The notes beneath the pieces are model-generated. The model had not been told where the DNA came from and ran no database searches. It worked only from the letters and a program-made list of their open reading frames with translations. The position numbers and the translations under genes were made by a program. DNA of 37,098 nt from Candidatus Iainarchaeum sp. (lineage in GTDB: Archaea; B1Sed10-29; WALL01), in assembly GCA_021162685.1 (NCBI GenBank), contig JAGGYF010000003.1, forward strand, positions 1-37,098, given 5' to 3'. Within the stretch, counting starts at the first letter, position 1; each line of letters starts with the position of its first letter. Below, in pieces: positions 31,230 through 37,098 of this stretch.

Positions 31230-32660
31230 GAACTTACCTCTTATTATCCTCTCTCTTGCGCTCATTCTTCTTTTCTTTGGGAGCATTCTCTCTAATATCC
31301 CCCATGCTCCTTCCTCTTTCCTCCTTCCTCTCTCAAACATCTCTCTGAGTTTTTCACGTGCAGGTTCGGGCAAATAGCGTTCTCTGCTCGTTATCCTCTC
31401 CCAATACTCTTCTGGCCTATACCCTGTTTCATGAAGTTCTCTTAGCTTTGCGCCCAGAATACCTAGGCTTCTTTCCACTTTATCCCTGTTACCAAACATC
31501 CTTCCAGCACGATGCGCTATTGCAAAATCAACAAGCGCCCTTTCTCTGTGTGCGTCTTTAAGTTCATTGATATACCTATGAAACTTCTCTTTTCTAGCAA
31601 AGTTTTCCAGAGACAATAGGATGTCTGATGGTAACCTTTGTCCTCTTTCAAGTTTTTTCCTCCACATCTCAAGTTCGTTGATTGCTGTTAGGTGTTCAAG
31701 GTCTCCTTTCTTGAACCTAGATATTGCTTTAACCCTGAACTTTTCTGGTTCCCTAAGCTCCTTCATATCTGGTGGTCTTCCTTTGCTGAGTATCTCCTCT
31801 ATACTCCTTGCCCTTATAGTGAAGTATGAATCTAAGTCAGTGATGTTTCCTCTTACAAGTTCTTTGAGTGTTTGCTCCCTAACATAGTTAACCACGTCCT
31901 CTCCTTCTTTAGCAACCTTTTCCTGTAATATCAACGCCCTCTTTATCTCCTCTACGCCTTTTCTTGATAACTTTGGATTAATCCCTCTCTCCCACTTAAA
32001 GAAATCTGGCATAATGGTCTCAACCCTTCTTTTAAACCACAGCCCAGGATATTTTTGTGTTTTATCAAATTTTATTATGTCACTTCGTGTAATCCTTGGA
32101 ATGTAATCAACTACGTCACCAAACCGTTTCAGAAATTCCTGTTTCAGTTCCCAGTATTTGCTTCCTTCCTTTGCATTCAATATCTCTGAAACCTTTTCAA
32201 GCATATCCATTGTTAGTAATGCATTTGCACCTTCTATGTCCGCAATACTTAATCTCTTACGTATCTCCTCTGGTAGCTCATTGATTGACATGTTTGCCAA
32301 TGTGTGTGAATATTCATGTCCTAATACCATCATCATCTCTTTGTTCAGCTTTGCACTATCCCCCTCAAATAGTATTGCTGGCTCTTTTATGAAATTAGCT
32401 ATTTCCATACCTCTCTGTCTTAATGTGATGTTCTCACCCATTGTTATAAATCGGCCTTTTCTTTCAAGTGCTGAGCCAGGGACAACCAGAACATTTAGTG
32501 CGCCTTCATTTGCCTTTTCCCTCAATTTGTTTACATACTCCATTTTTGGATACGCATGCTCAAATCGTTTTCTCTCCTTTGCGAGTACAGTATAACCTAA
32601 ACAGAACAAGCTAGCAACCGCGTCCAAAACACGTTTCCTTTGTTTCCTTATACCTGCCAT
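31218..32660 (-). CDS. Putative zinc metalloprotease with HEYSH motif
   Basis: A 480-residue protein with VLGHEYSHTLANMS (112-125), an HExxH zinc motif, and IEGANALL (142-149) whose Glu about 24 residues later could be the third ligand (gluzincin-like). The N-terminal 30 residues are basic with a moderately hydrophobic stretch (AVASLFCLGYTVLA); the C-terminal 300 residues are highly charged and helical, rich in Arg/Lys/Glu, ending RERIIRGKFLKR. No family was recognised. It lies 14 bases after the M24 gene and is the last gene of a four-gene peptidase operon. The charged C-terminal part might bind nucleic acid or another protein. Confidence 0.7.
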   Translation of the reverse strand: MAGIRKQRKRVLDAVASLFCLGYTVLAKERKRFEHAYPKMEYVNKLREKANEGALNVLVVPGSALERKGRFITMGENITLRQRGMEIANFIKEPAILFEGDSAKLNKEMMMVLGHEYSHTLANMSINELPEEIRKRLSIADIEGANALLTMDMLEKVSEILNAKEGSKYWELKQEFLKRFGDVVDYIPRITRSDIIKFDKTQKYPGLWFKRRVETIMPDFFKWERGINPKLSRKGVEEIKRALILQEKVAKEGEDVVNYVREQTLKELVRGNITDLDSYFTIRARSIEEILSKGRPPDMKELREPEKFRVKAISRFKKGDLEHLTAINELEMWRKKLERGQRLPSDILLSLENFARKEKFHRYINELKDAHRERALVDFAIAHRAGRMFGNRDKVERSLGILGAKLRELHETGYRPEEYWERITSRERYLPEPAREKLREMFERGRRKEEGAWGILERMLPKKRRMSARERIIRGKFLKR

Positions 32661-32674
32661 ACTTATTTATTGTA

Positions 32675-33694
32675 TCACAGTTTTTTAAAACCTTTTGCTG
32701 TTAAAAGCCCGGTGTCCTCAAATCTTGCTCCCCCAACGCCAGGTATCGCCAATCCTGGTTCAATTGTGAATACCATACCCTCTAAAAGTACATCTTTTGA
32801 TTCCTTTGTGATGCTCGGACTTTCATGTATATCCAAACCAACACCATGTCCTAAACCGTACTTCCAATACTTTGCTCTCTTTCCAAAAAAGGCATGTACT
32901 AGTTCATATAGTTCTGACGCGCTCATCCCAGCATAGCAGTGTTTTGCTGCTAATATGTTTGCTTCTGCCACAAGCCAGATCATCTCTTCCTGTTTTTTGT
33001 TAGGCTTAATGCAAAATGTTCTTGTCATGTCAGAGCAGTATCCTTCAACCCTACACCCTGTATCAACAATAACAACATCTGTTTTTTTGACCTTTTTGCC
33101 CTGTGGGGATACATGTACATATAACCCATTTCTTCCAGATGCCACTATTGGATCAAATGATGGTTTAAGACTCTTTTTATTGTAATAGTACATTATCTCT
33201 GCCATTATATCTGATTCTTTCTTTCCTTCATATATGGCATTTTCAGCAATCCTCAATGCTTTCTTCGTGTGTCTGCAAGCTTCTTGTATGTACTTAATCT
33301 CCCTTCTCTCCTTTATCTCTCTGATCTTCTTCAATTCATTACTTATATCAACAAACCTCACGCCCTTTAGCTCCTTCCTCAACCTTTTCATTGTGTTCAT
33401 ACTAACATACTCATAGTTCACTCCTATTGTTTTATGCCTCCTCCTTCTGATATGTTTGTAAATGTCTTCCCTTTTTTCTATCTCAACCTTCTCTACATTT
33501 GCTTTATGTCTTGCATCACCAAGAAAGAGCAAGGGCTCGTTCCCAATTTTCCAATATAGTACTGCACTTGCAGAGAACACATCCAACCCGCTATAATACT
33601 GTACATTCGTATCTGGGTTAGTAGAGCGCGACATCAACAAAACAGCATCGCACTTATTTCTAATCAACTCATTCAGTTTTAAAAAACGCTTCAT
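32675..33694 (-). CDS. M24 family aminopeptidase (Xaa-Pro dipeptidase-like)
   Basis: A 339-residue protein: N-terminal creatinase-like domain (1-125) and pita-bread catalytic domain. The five metal ligands are Asp211 (IVDTGC), Asp222 (CSDMTR), His283 (GHGVG), Glu312 (TIEPG) and Glu326 (RFEDT); HESP (290-293) is also present. It removes N-terminal residues, probably before proline, from short peptides in the cytoplasm. Its start overlaps the M29 gene end by four bases (ATGA), so the two peptidases are translationally coupled. Confidence 0.9.
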   Translation of the reverse strand: MKRFLKLNELIRNKCDAVLLMSRSTNPDTNVQYYSGLDVFSASAVLYWKIGNEPLLFLGDARHKANVEKVEIEKREDIYKHIRRRRHKTIGVNYEYVSMNTMKRLRKELKGVRFVDISNELKKIREIKERREIKYIQEACRHTKKALRIAENAIYEGKKESDIMAEIMYYYNKKSLKPSFDPIVASGRNGLYVHVSPQGKKVKKTDVVIVDTGCRVEGYCSDMTRTFCIKPNKKQEEMIWLVAEANILAAKHCYAGMSASELYELVHAFFGKRAKYWKYGLGHGVGLDIHESPSITKESKDVLLEGMVFTIEPGLAIPGVGGARFEDTGLLTAKGFKKL

Positions 33695-34596
33695 ATCAAC
33701 AATCTCCCTTTTTCCATTATTTTCTTTTTGTCAAACCATATTGTTGGTTTTTTTATGATGAAATCCCAGTGTATAGGTGCTTCAACATTTCCCCCCAAGC
33801 TTTTTGAATCACCTATCGCAATATGACATGTGCCAAGAACCTTCTCATCTTCCAATACATTTCCGCTCACCTTTGCTCCTGGATTTGTGCCAATACCCAA
33901 TTCAGCTATGTTGCGGGCATTTCTTATGCGCCAGATATGTCCCTTTAATTGCTTATTGCTTATATCTATAACCTTACCGTTTCTGACATCAAATCTGACA
34001 ATCTTCTTTGTTAGGTGCTGGTCCTTTGCTGTGAAATATCCATTAGCACTTTTTGGCGCAGTCGCTGCTTCTCCGCTTGGCAGGTTGTGGATGCTGCCCC
34101 TGTACAAATCACCGTCATCGTCTGCTCTTTTGCAACCTTCTACATCCAACCATATATCCGTACCTTTTGCCACAACATGAACGCTCTTTGCTTTTGCTAG
34201 CTTGTTCCCAATCCTTCTGGTGAGTCTATTCACCTTCTTATAATCAACACCCATCCCTCTAACAAAAATGCTCTTTGTTATGCCAGGCATTGTTACAACA
34301 GTTGCACCGTTTCTTCTGGCATTCCTTGATGCATTTGTATGTGTTAGAGAATATTCTGTTATGCAATACACAATGTCGGCATGCTCCATTGCCTTTGCTA
34401 CAACTTTTGGTGGTTCCATTCCATGCTGTCCTGTTGGTTCCATAACAAGCATAACAGTATTGCAGTATTTTGATGCTGCATTATAAACAGCCCAACCTAT
34501 ATCTATCTTCGTTGGGTCTACAACTACTAGAAACTGCTCACTTTTTTTTGGCTTTGCGAGTTTAACTGCATTCTCAGCAGCACTTTTTAGATTCAT
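33691..34596 (-). CDS. M29-type leucyl aminopeptidase, short archaeal form
   Basis: A 301-residue protein with the M29 ligands: Glu176 (NLPSGEAATAP), Glu232 (AELGIGTNPG), His258 (GTCHIAIGD), and His276 with Asp278 (IHWDFI). It is shorter than bacterial AmpS/PepS (about 370-410 residues), as in several archaeal homologues. A cytoplasmic metal-dependent aminopeptidase that would complement the coupled M24 enzyme. Its start overlaps the zinc-finger gene end by four bases; second gene of the operon. Confidence 0.9.
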   Translation of the reverse strand: MNLKSAAENAVKLAKPKKSEQFLVVVDPTKIDIGWAVYNAASKYCNTVMLVMEPTGQHGMEPPKVVAKAMEHADIVYCITEYSLTHTNASRNARRNGATVVTMPGITKSIFVRGMGVDYKKVNRLTRRIGNKLAKAKSVHVVAKGTDIWLDVEGCKRADDDGDLYRGSIHNLPSGEAATAPKSANGYFTAKDQHLTKKIVRFDVRNGKVIDISNKQLKGHIWRIRNARNIAELGIGTNPGAKVSGNVLEDEKVLGTCHIAIGDSKSLGGNVEAPIHWDFIIKKPTIWFDKKKIMEKGRLLI

Positions 34597-34820
34597 TTCC
34601 TTATATCACCTGGTTTAACTGTTGTTGGTTTTTCTGATGATGGAACAAATAATTGACCTGGCTCTACAACACCTTTTTCGCGCTTTTCTTTGGAGCATAT
34701 CACACATAAGCCAGTACTCTTATCAAAATGTTTTTCGCACACCCTCCTTCCACATCTCCAACATGTATACAACTTTGCAGGTTTTCCACAGATGTCACAC
34801 AATCCTTGTAGCTCTGTCAT
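34593..34820 (-). CDS. Small zinc-finger protein heading the peptidase operon
   Basis: A 75-residue protein with CDIC, CWRC, CEKH and CVIC pairs (about 8-11, 20-23, 28-31 and 39-42), a four-pair pattern able to bind two zinc ions in a cross-brace or B-box-like way. The tail is Pro/Thr-rich (SSEKPTTVKPGDIRK). It is overlapped by the M29 gene by four bases. A minus-strand TATA-like GTTTTTATTC near 34841-34850 lies about 25 bases upstream, so the message may be leaderless. Role unknown: adaptor or regulator for the peptidases is inference. Confidence 0.75.
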   Translation of the reverse strand: MTELQGLCDICGKPAKLYTCWRCGRRVCEKHFDKSTGLCVICSKEKREKGVVEPGQLFVPSSEKPTTVKPGDIRK

Positions 34821-34823
34821 ACT

Positions 34824-34850
34824 GTTTTATATATGCTCTATGAATAAAAA
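34824..34850. promoter_or_regulatory. Overlapping divergent promoters of the peptidase operon and S2P gene
   Basis: Plus-strand TTTATATATG (about 34826-34835) lies about 27 bases before ATG 34858. Minus-strand GTTTTTATTC (about 34841-34850) lies about 25 bases before ATG 34820. The TATA elements are crossed, so binding for one gene would block the other. Confidence 0.45.
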
Positions 34851-34857
34851 CATTCCT

Positions 34858-35955
34858 ATGAGAACATCGTGGAAACTGGTAAATATTGCAGGTATAGATA
34901 TTGAACTTCACATCAGCTTCATACTTTTTCTGGCGCTTTTTGCGATATTTGCCATGTCTTTTATCCCCATCCTCATCATACTCTTTGTTTCAATCTCTCT
35001 TCATGAATTATCACACTCACTAATGGCAAGGCGTTATGGAGTAAAGGTCAACAAGATAATCCTTCTTCCTATTGGTGGTATGGCAGTTATGAAAGAGCAA
35101 CGTTTAAAACCATTTGCAGAGTTTAAAATGGCTATTGCAGGCCCATTATTCAATTTTATCTTGTGTTCAGCAATTGTCATAATCCTTGCTCTTACAAATC
35201 AGGGTCATTTGTTGTATACCTGGACAAATTGGAATTTCGCAGTAGAAGGGGCAATAGAAAAGATGAGCGCGCCTTTCAGTTTAACTGCACTCATAGTTTC
35301 AACAACATTCTGGTTAAATTGGTTATTAGGAACATTTAATCTCTTCTTGCCAGCAATCCCTCTTGATGGTGGGAGGGTATTCCGTTCTTTACTCTCCACA
35401 TTTACGGATTATGTGAATGCGACAAAGATTGCAACAACAGTGTCTACTATTGTGACGTTTTTCCTTTTCATGTACTCTATTCTGACATTTAATCTCATTT
35501 TGTTATTCATATCAATCTTTATCTATCTAGGAGCAAATGCTGAGCTAGAGTACGCAATGTCAAATAAGTTGCTGGCGAAATTTCCAATAAGCAGACTTAT
35601 ACGTTCCGATTTTTTATTGGTTGAACCAGATGCACCTTTAGACAAGGTTCTTTTAGAGATGATTCAGAACAGATCACTAGTTGCTATCACTCCAACAAAA
35701 AAGGGAGTTTGCATTGCAAGTGTTTATGATATACGCCATATACCCAAGACCAAATGGAGGACAACAAAGATAAGTAAGATAGCAAAGTGCATAAAACCAA
35801 TAGGCATAAACCATGATGCTGTTTATGCATTGAGAAAGATGAGACAATATGATACAGAGGCACTGCCTGTGGTATCCAAGGGGCAGATTATTGGTTGCAT
35901 ATTCCGCTCTGACGTTGAGAGGGTCTACGAGATACTAAAAATTATGTCAGAATAA
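34858..35955 (+). CDS. Site-2 protease (M50) with C-terminal CBS pair
   Basis: A 365-residue membrane metalloprotease. HELSH (49-53) in a membrane helix and PLDGGR (about 168-173) give the zinc ligands; FKMAIAGPLFNF is typical of the family. Two CBS motifs (about 246-360) follow, often binding adenine nucleotides and possibly tuning activity. S2P enzymes cut membrane-spanning regulators such as anti-sigma-like or membrane-bound transcription factors. Start 34858 (MRTSWKL) is preferred over 34840 because the TATA box predicts a transcription start there. Divergent from the peptidase operon. Confidence 0.9.
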   Translation: MRTSWKLVNIAGIDIELHISFILFLALFAIFAMSFIPILIILFVSISLHELSHSLMARRYGVKVNKIILLPIGGMAVMKEQRLKPFAEFKMAIAGPLFNFILCSAIVIILALTNQGHLLYTWTNWNFAVEGAIEKMSAPFSLTALIVSTTFWLNWLLGTFNLFLPAIPLDGGRVFRSLLSTFTDYVNATKIATTVSTIVTFFLFMYSILTFNLILLFISIFIYLGANAELEYAMSNKLLAKFPISRLIRSDFLLVEPDAPLDKVLLEMIQNRSLVAITPTKKGVCIASVYDIRHIPKTKWRTTKISKIAKCIKPIGINHDAVYALRKMRQYDTEALPVVSKGQIIGCIFRSDVERVYEILKIMSE

Positions 35956-35957
35956 CG

Positions 35958-35970
35958 CAAATATTTTTAA
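35958..35970 (+). promoter_or_regulatory. TATA-like element ahead of tandem repeats and tRNA-Ser
   Basis: AAATATTTTTAAG lies about 25-30 bases before 35993, where the first hairpin repeat begins. A transcript from here would run through both repeats into tRNA-Ser, since no clear TATA box is seen right before the tRNA. Confidence 0.4.
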
Positions 35971-35992
35971 GTCTCTATCTTACAAATTCTAT

Positions 35993-36053
35993 ACAACCCT
36001 TTTCCCTTCGCTGCGCTCAGGCAAAAGCGTTGACGGAAAAGGGCCTTCGGCAA
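35993..36053 (+). repeat. 61-base hairpin repeat, copy 1
   Basis: The unit begins ACAACCCTTTTCCC and ends GGCCTTCGGCAA. CCCTTTTCC (35997-36005) pairs perfectly with GGAAAAGGG (36035-36043), and GCGCT pairs with AGCGT inside. Seven bases later a 9-base piece identical to the tRNA-Ser 5' end (GCTGGGGTG, 36061-36069) follows, so the duplicated unit (81 bases) includes part of the tRNA gene. Confidence 0.85.
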
Positions 36054-36073
36054 GAAATGTGCTGGGGTGCCAA

Positions 36074-36134
36074 ACAACCCTTTTCCCTTCGCTGCGCTCA
36101 GGCAAAAGCGTTGACGGAAAAGGGCCTTCGGCAA
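36074..36134 (+). repeat. 61-base hairpin repeat, copy 2
   Basis: Identical to copy 1 over 61 bases, at an 81-base offset, and followed 11 bases later by the complete tRNA-Ser gene. The perfect identity indicates a recent duplication or active homogenisation. Confidence 0.85.
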
Positions 36135-36145
36135 TTGGTACATAT

Positions 36146-36280
36146 GCTGGGGTGGCGGAACCCGGTTAACGCGGTGGCCTCGAGATGAAATTTCCTCTTT
36201 GCGGCTTCGCCGCTTTGGAGGTGGGCAACGGGAGAGCCACTGGGCTTCGGCCCGTGCAGGTTCGAATCCTGCCCCCAGCG
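36146..36280 (+). tRNA. tRNA-Ser(CGA) with canonical intron
   Basis: Acceptor GCTGGGG/CCCCAGC with discriminator G, D-stem GCG/CGC, anticodon stem GTGGC/GCCAC, anticodon CGA (36181-36183), long variable arm GGGC-TTCG-GCCC, and T-arm GCAGG-TTCGAAT-CCTGC. G73, the long variable arm and CGA identify serine (UCG codon). An intron of 50 bases lies after position 37. No encoded CCA. The next gene's ATG is 16 bases downstream. Confidence 0.92.
36185..36234 (+). other. Canonical anticodon-loop intron of tRNA-Ser
   Basis: CTCG (36179-36182) pairs with CGGG (36229-36232), and 3-base AGA bulges follow on each side (36183-36185 and 36233-36235), a textbook bulge-helix-bulge. Cutting after AG on each side joins G37 to A38 and restores loop CTCGAGA. 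The intron has an internal GCGG...CCGC hairpin. Confidence 0.88.
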
Positions 36281-36296
36281 CTAAAGGGGTATGGGT

Positions 36297-37052
36297 ATGC
36301 CAAGAAGAAGAGCAGGTATAACAGCAGAGGAAGCAAGGAAGAGAATAGAAAGAAAGAGGCCTCCAACTCGCTACCAGGTAAATGAAGCCGAACAGACATT
36401 CAGAGTAGCATCCAAGCTAAACAGAGCAGAGGTGGAGTTCATAGGAACAAATATGCGTATCCCTCTTACAACAGGGCTTGTTTCAGATCTGAGAAAGGTA
36501 GCAGAAAAAGTCAATAAAATCACTGGGGCAAAAGGAGGCACAAAAAGGAGGAGCATAGAGTTTGATATGTGGGTCAAAAGGGAAGACGACCATCTTCTCC
36601 TGGAATTAAAGAATCTACCAAAGAGAGAAAACCCTAGCACATTATCAAGATACTATAGACAATCGGCAGTGATTCTGTCTCTAATAAAGGATAATCCGCA
36701 CCTTCTCGGTACTGCATATACTCGCAGTGTGCCTCTTGAAGGCGTTGGGAATCCACGTTACACTGTTCCTGTTGAAAAGTGGCAGAATGGAAAAAGGATA
36801 GGATACGTTTTAGTAGTAGATAGAAACCCAACAGAGAAAGAATGGAGACTGATAGAAAAGATAAGAGATAAAACGGGAATCCATATCCCTATTATAAGGG
36901 ATGTTGAGATAATACCCTTCTTACAGCACTTGGGTGAGGGAAAAGAGAAAGGTGTGTTCGCAGGAAGAGAGCAGAGGATAGTATTACATAACTACGAGCC
37001 AAAAGGCCCTATAGATAAATATCTAGGCAAATCTAAATCAAAACGAGATTGA
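36297..37052 (+). CDS. Putative PD-(D/E)XK-type nuclease downstream of tRNA-Ser
   Basis: A 251-residue protein. Start ATG 36297 (MPRRRAG) lies about eight bases after AAGGGGT; the ATG two codons earlier is too close. The N-terminus is very basic (ARKRIERKRPPTR). IEFDMWVKREDDHLLLELKN (about 86-105) has the D-x(n)-E-x-K core of PD-(D/E)XK nucleases. Later parts (GYVLVVDRNPTEKEW, IPIIRDVEIIPFL) are alpha/beta. No named family was recognised. Placement 16 bases after a tRNA and next to repeats suggests possible acquired DNA, but codon use looks like its neighbours. Confidence 0.6.
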   Translation: MPRRRAGITAEEARKRIERKRPPTRYQVNEAEQTFRVASKLNRAEVEFIGTNMRIPLTTGLVSDLRKVAEKVNKITGAKGGTKRRSIEFDMWVKREDDHLLLELKNLPKRENPSTLSRYYRQSAVILSLIKDNPHLLGTAYTRSVPLEGVGNPRYTVPVEKWQNGKRIGYVLVVDRNPTEKEWRLIEKIRDKTGIHIPIIRDVEIIPFLQHLGEGKEKGVFAGREQRIVLHNYEPKGPIDKYLGKSKSKRD

Positions 37053-37085
37053 TAATCAACTACCAAAACTATAACCAAAGCAACT

Positions 37086-37098
37086 GCCTCGGTAGCTC
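37086..37098 (+). tRNA. 5' end of a tRNA gene cut by the window edge
   Basis: GCCTCGG-TA-GCTC matches a tRNA start: 7-base acceptor strand, T8-A9, and D-stem GCTC. ACTATAACC upstream is TATA-like. The identity cannot be read because the anticodon is outside the window. Confidence 0.5.

Overview
This window is archaeal chromosome with moderately low GC, tightly packed genes, and TATA boxes (for example TTTATATA or TTTAAATA) about 25 bases upstream of many start codons, so many messages look leaderless. Two tRNA genes carry introns whose ends fit the bulge-helix-bulge signal of the archaeal splicing endonuclease. Other archaeal marks are a form III RuBisCO, an XPD-type helicase, a class III-signal pilin and a UbiD-type decarboxylase of the kind used in the archaeal mevalonate route. 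Many short signal-anchored surface proteins suggest an uncultivated DPANN-like or deep euryarchaeal lineage; that placement is a guess.

Region by region. 1-5150: a surface-protein block, with a truncated seven-bladed propeller protein, a two-copy covarying hairpin repeat, an anchored M64-type metallopeptidase with a translationally coupled partner, and further anchored proteins. 5173-7278 (minus): an overlapping operon of UbiD decarboxylase, a small exported protein and an LpdD-like protein. 7323-7863 (minus): a Doc/Fic-type toxin-like gene behind a palindromic operator candidate, plus a 39-residue ORF. 8122-13363: a 1555-residue DUF2341 surface protein coupled to a putative winged-helix membrane protein. 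13579-13654: a GC-rich candidate structured RNA. 13688-17646: XPD-like helicase, a pyrF gene broken by deletion and frameshift, a HAD phosphatase and a PfkB kinase. 17731-18477: zinc-ribbon protein and Hsp20. 18470-20131 (minus): form III RuBisCO followed directly by a membrane-anchored protein. 20219-26641: Cys-repeat surface protein, PIN protein and a 1642-residue surface protein. 26652-30536: small membrane proteins, UppP-like phosphatase, Cas4-like nuclease, a pilin and small unknown proteins. 30539-30644: tRNA-Gly(CCC) with a D-loop intron. 31218-34820 (minus): a four-gene peptidase operon (zinc-finger protein, M29, M24, HExxH protein), divergent from a site-2 protease with CBS domains. 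35993-37098: tandem hairpin repeats that include a tRNA 5' fragment, an intron-containing tRNA-Ser(CGA), a PD-(D/E)XK nuclease candidate and the 5' end of a third tRNA.

How the genes may work together. RuBisCO, the PfkB kinase and the HAD phosphatase fit an AMP/pentose-bisphosphate salvage theme, but this is inferred from proximity. UbiD with an LpdD-like partner is a clear functional pair (prenylated-FMN decarboxylase plus helper). The large surface proteins share a C-terminal stalk module and are probably parts of one cell envelope. The peptidase operon with the adjacent S2P looks like a peptide-degradation and regulated-proteolysis island. The most unusual items are the D-loop intron in tRNA-Gly, the covarying hairpin repeat at 1884-2098, the tRNA-fragment tandem repeat at 35993-36134, the broken pyrF, and the pilin-like head on the propeller protein.
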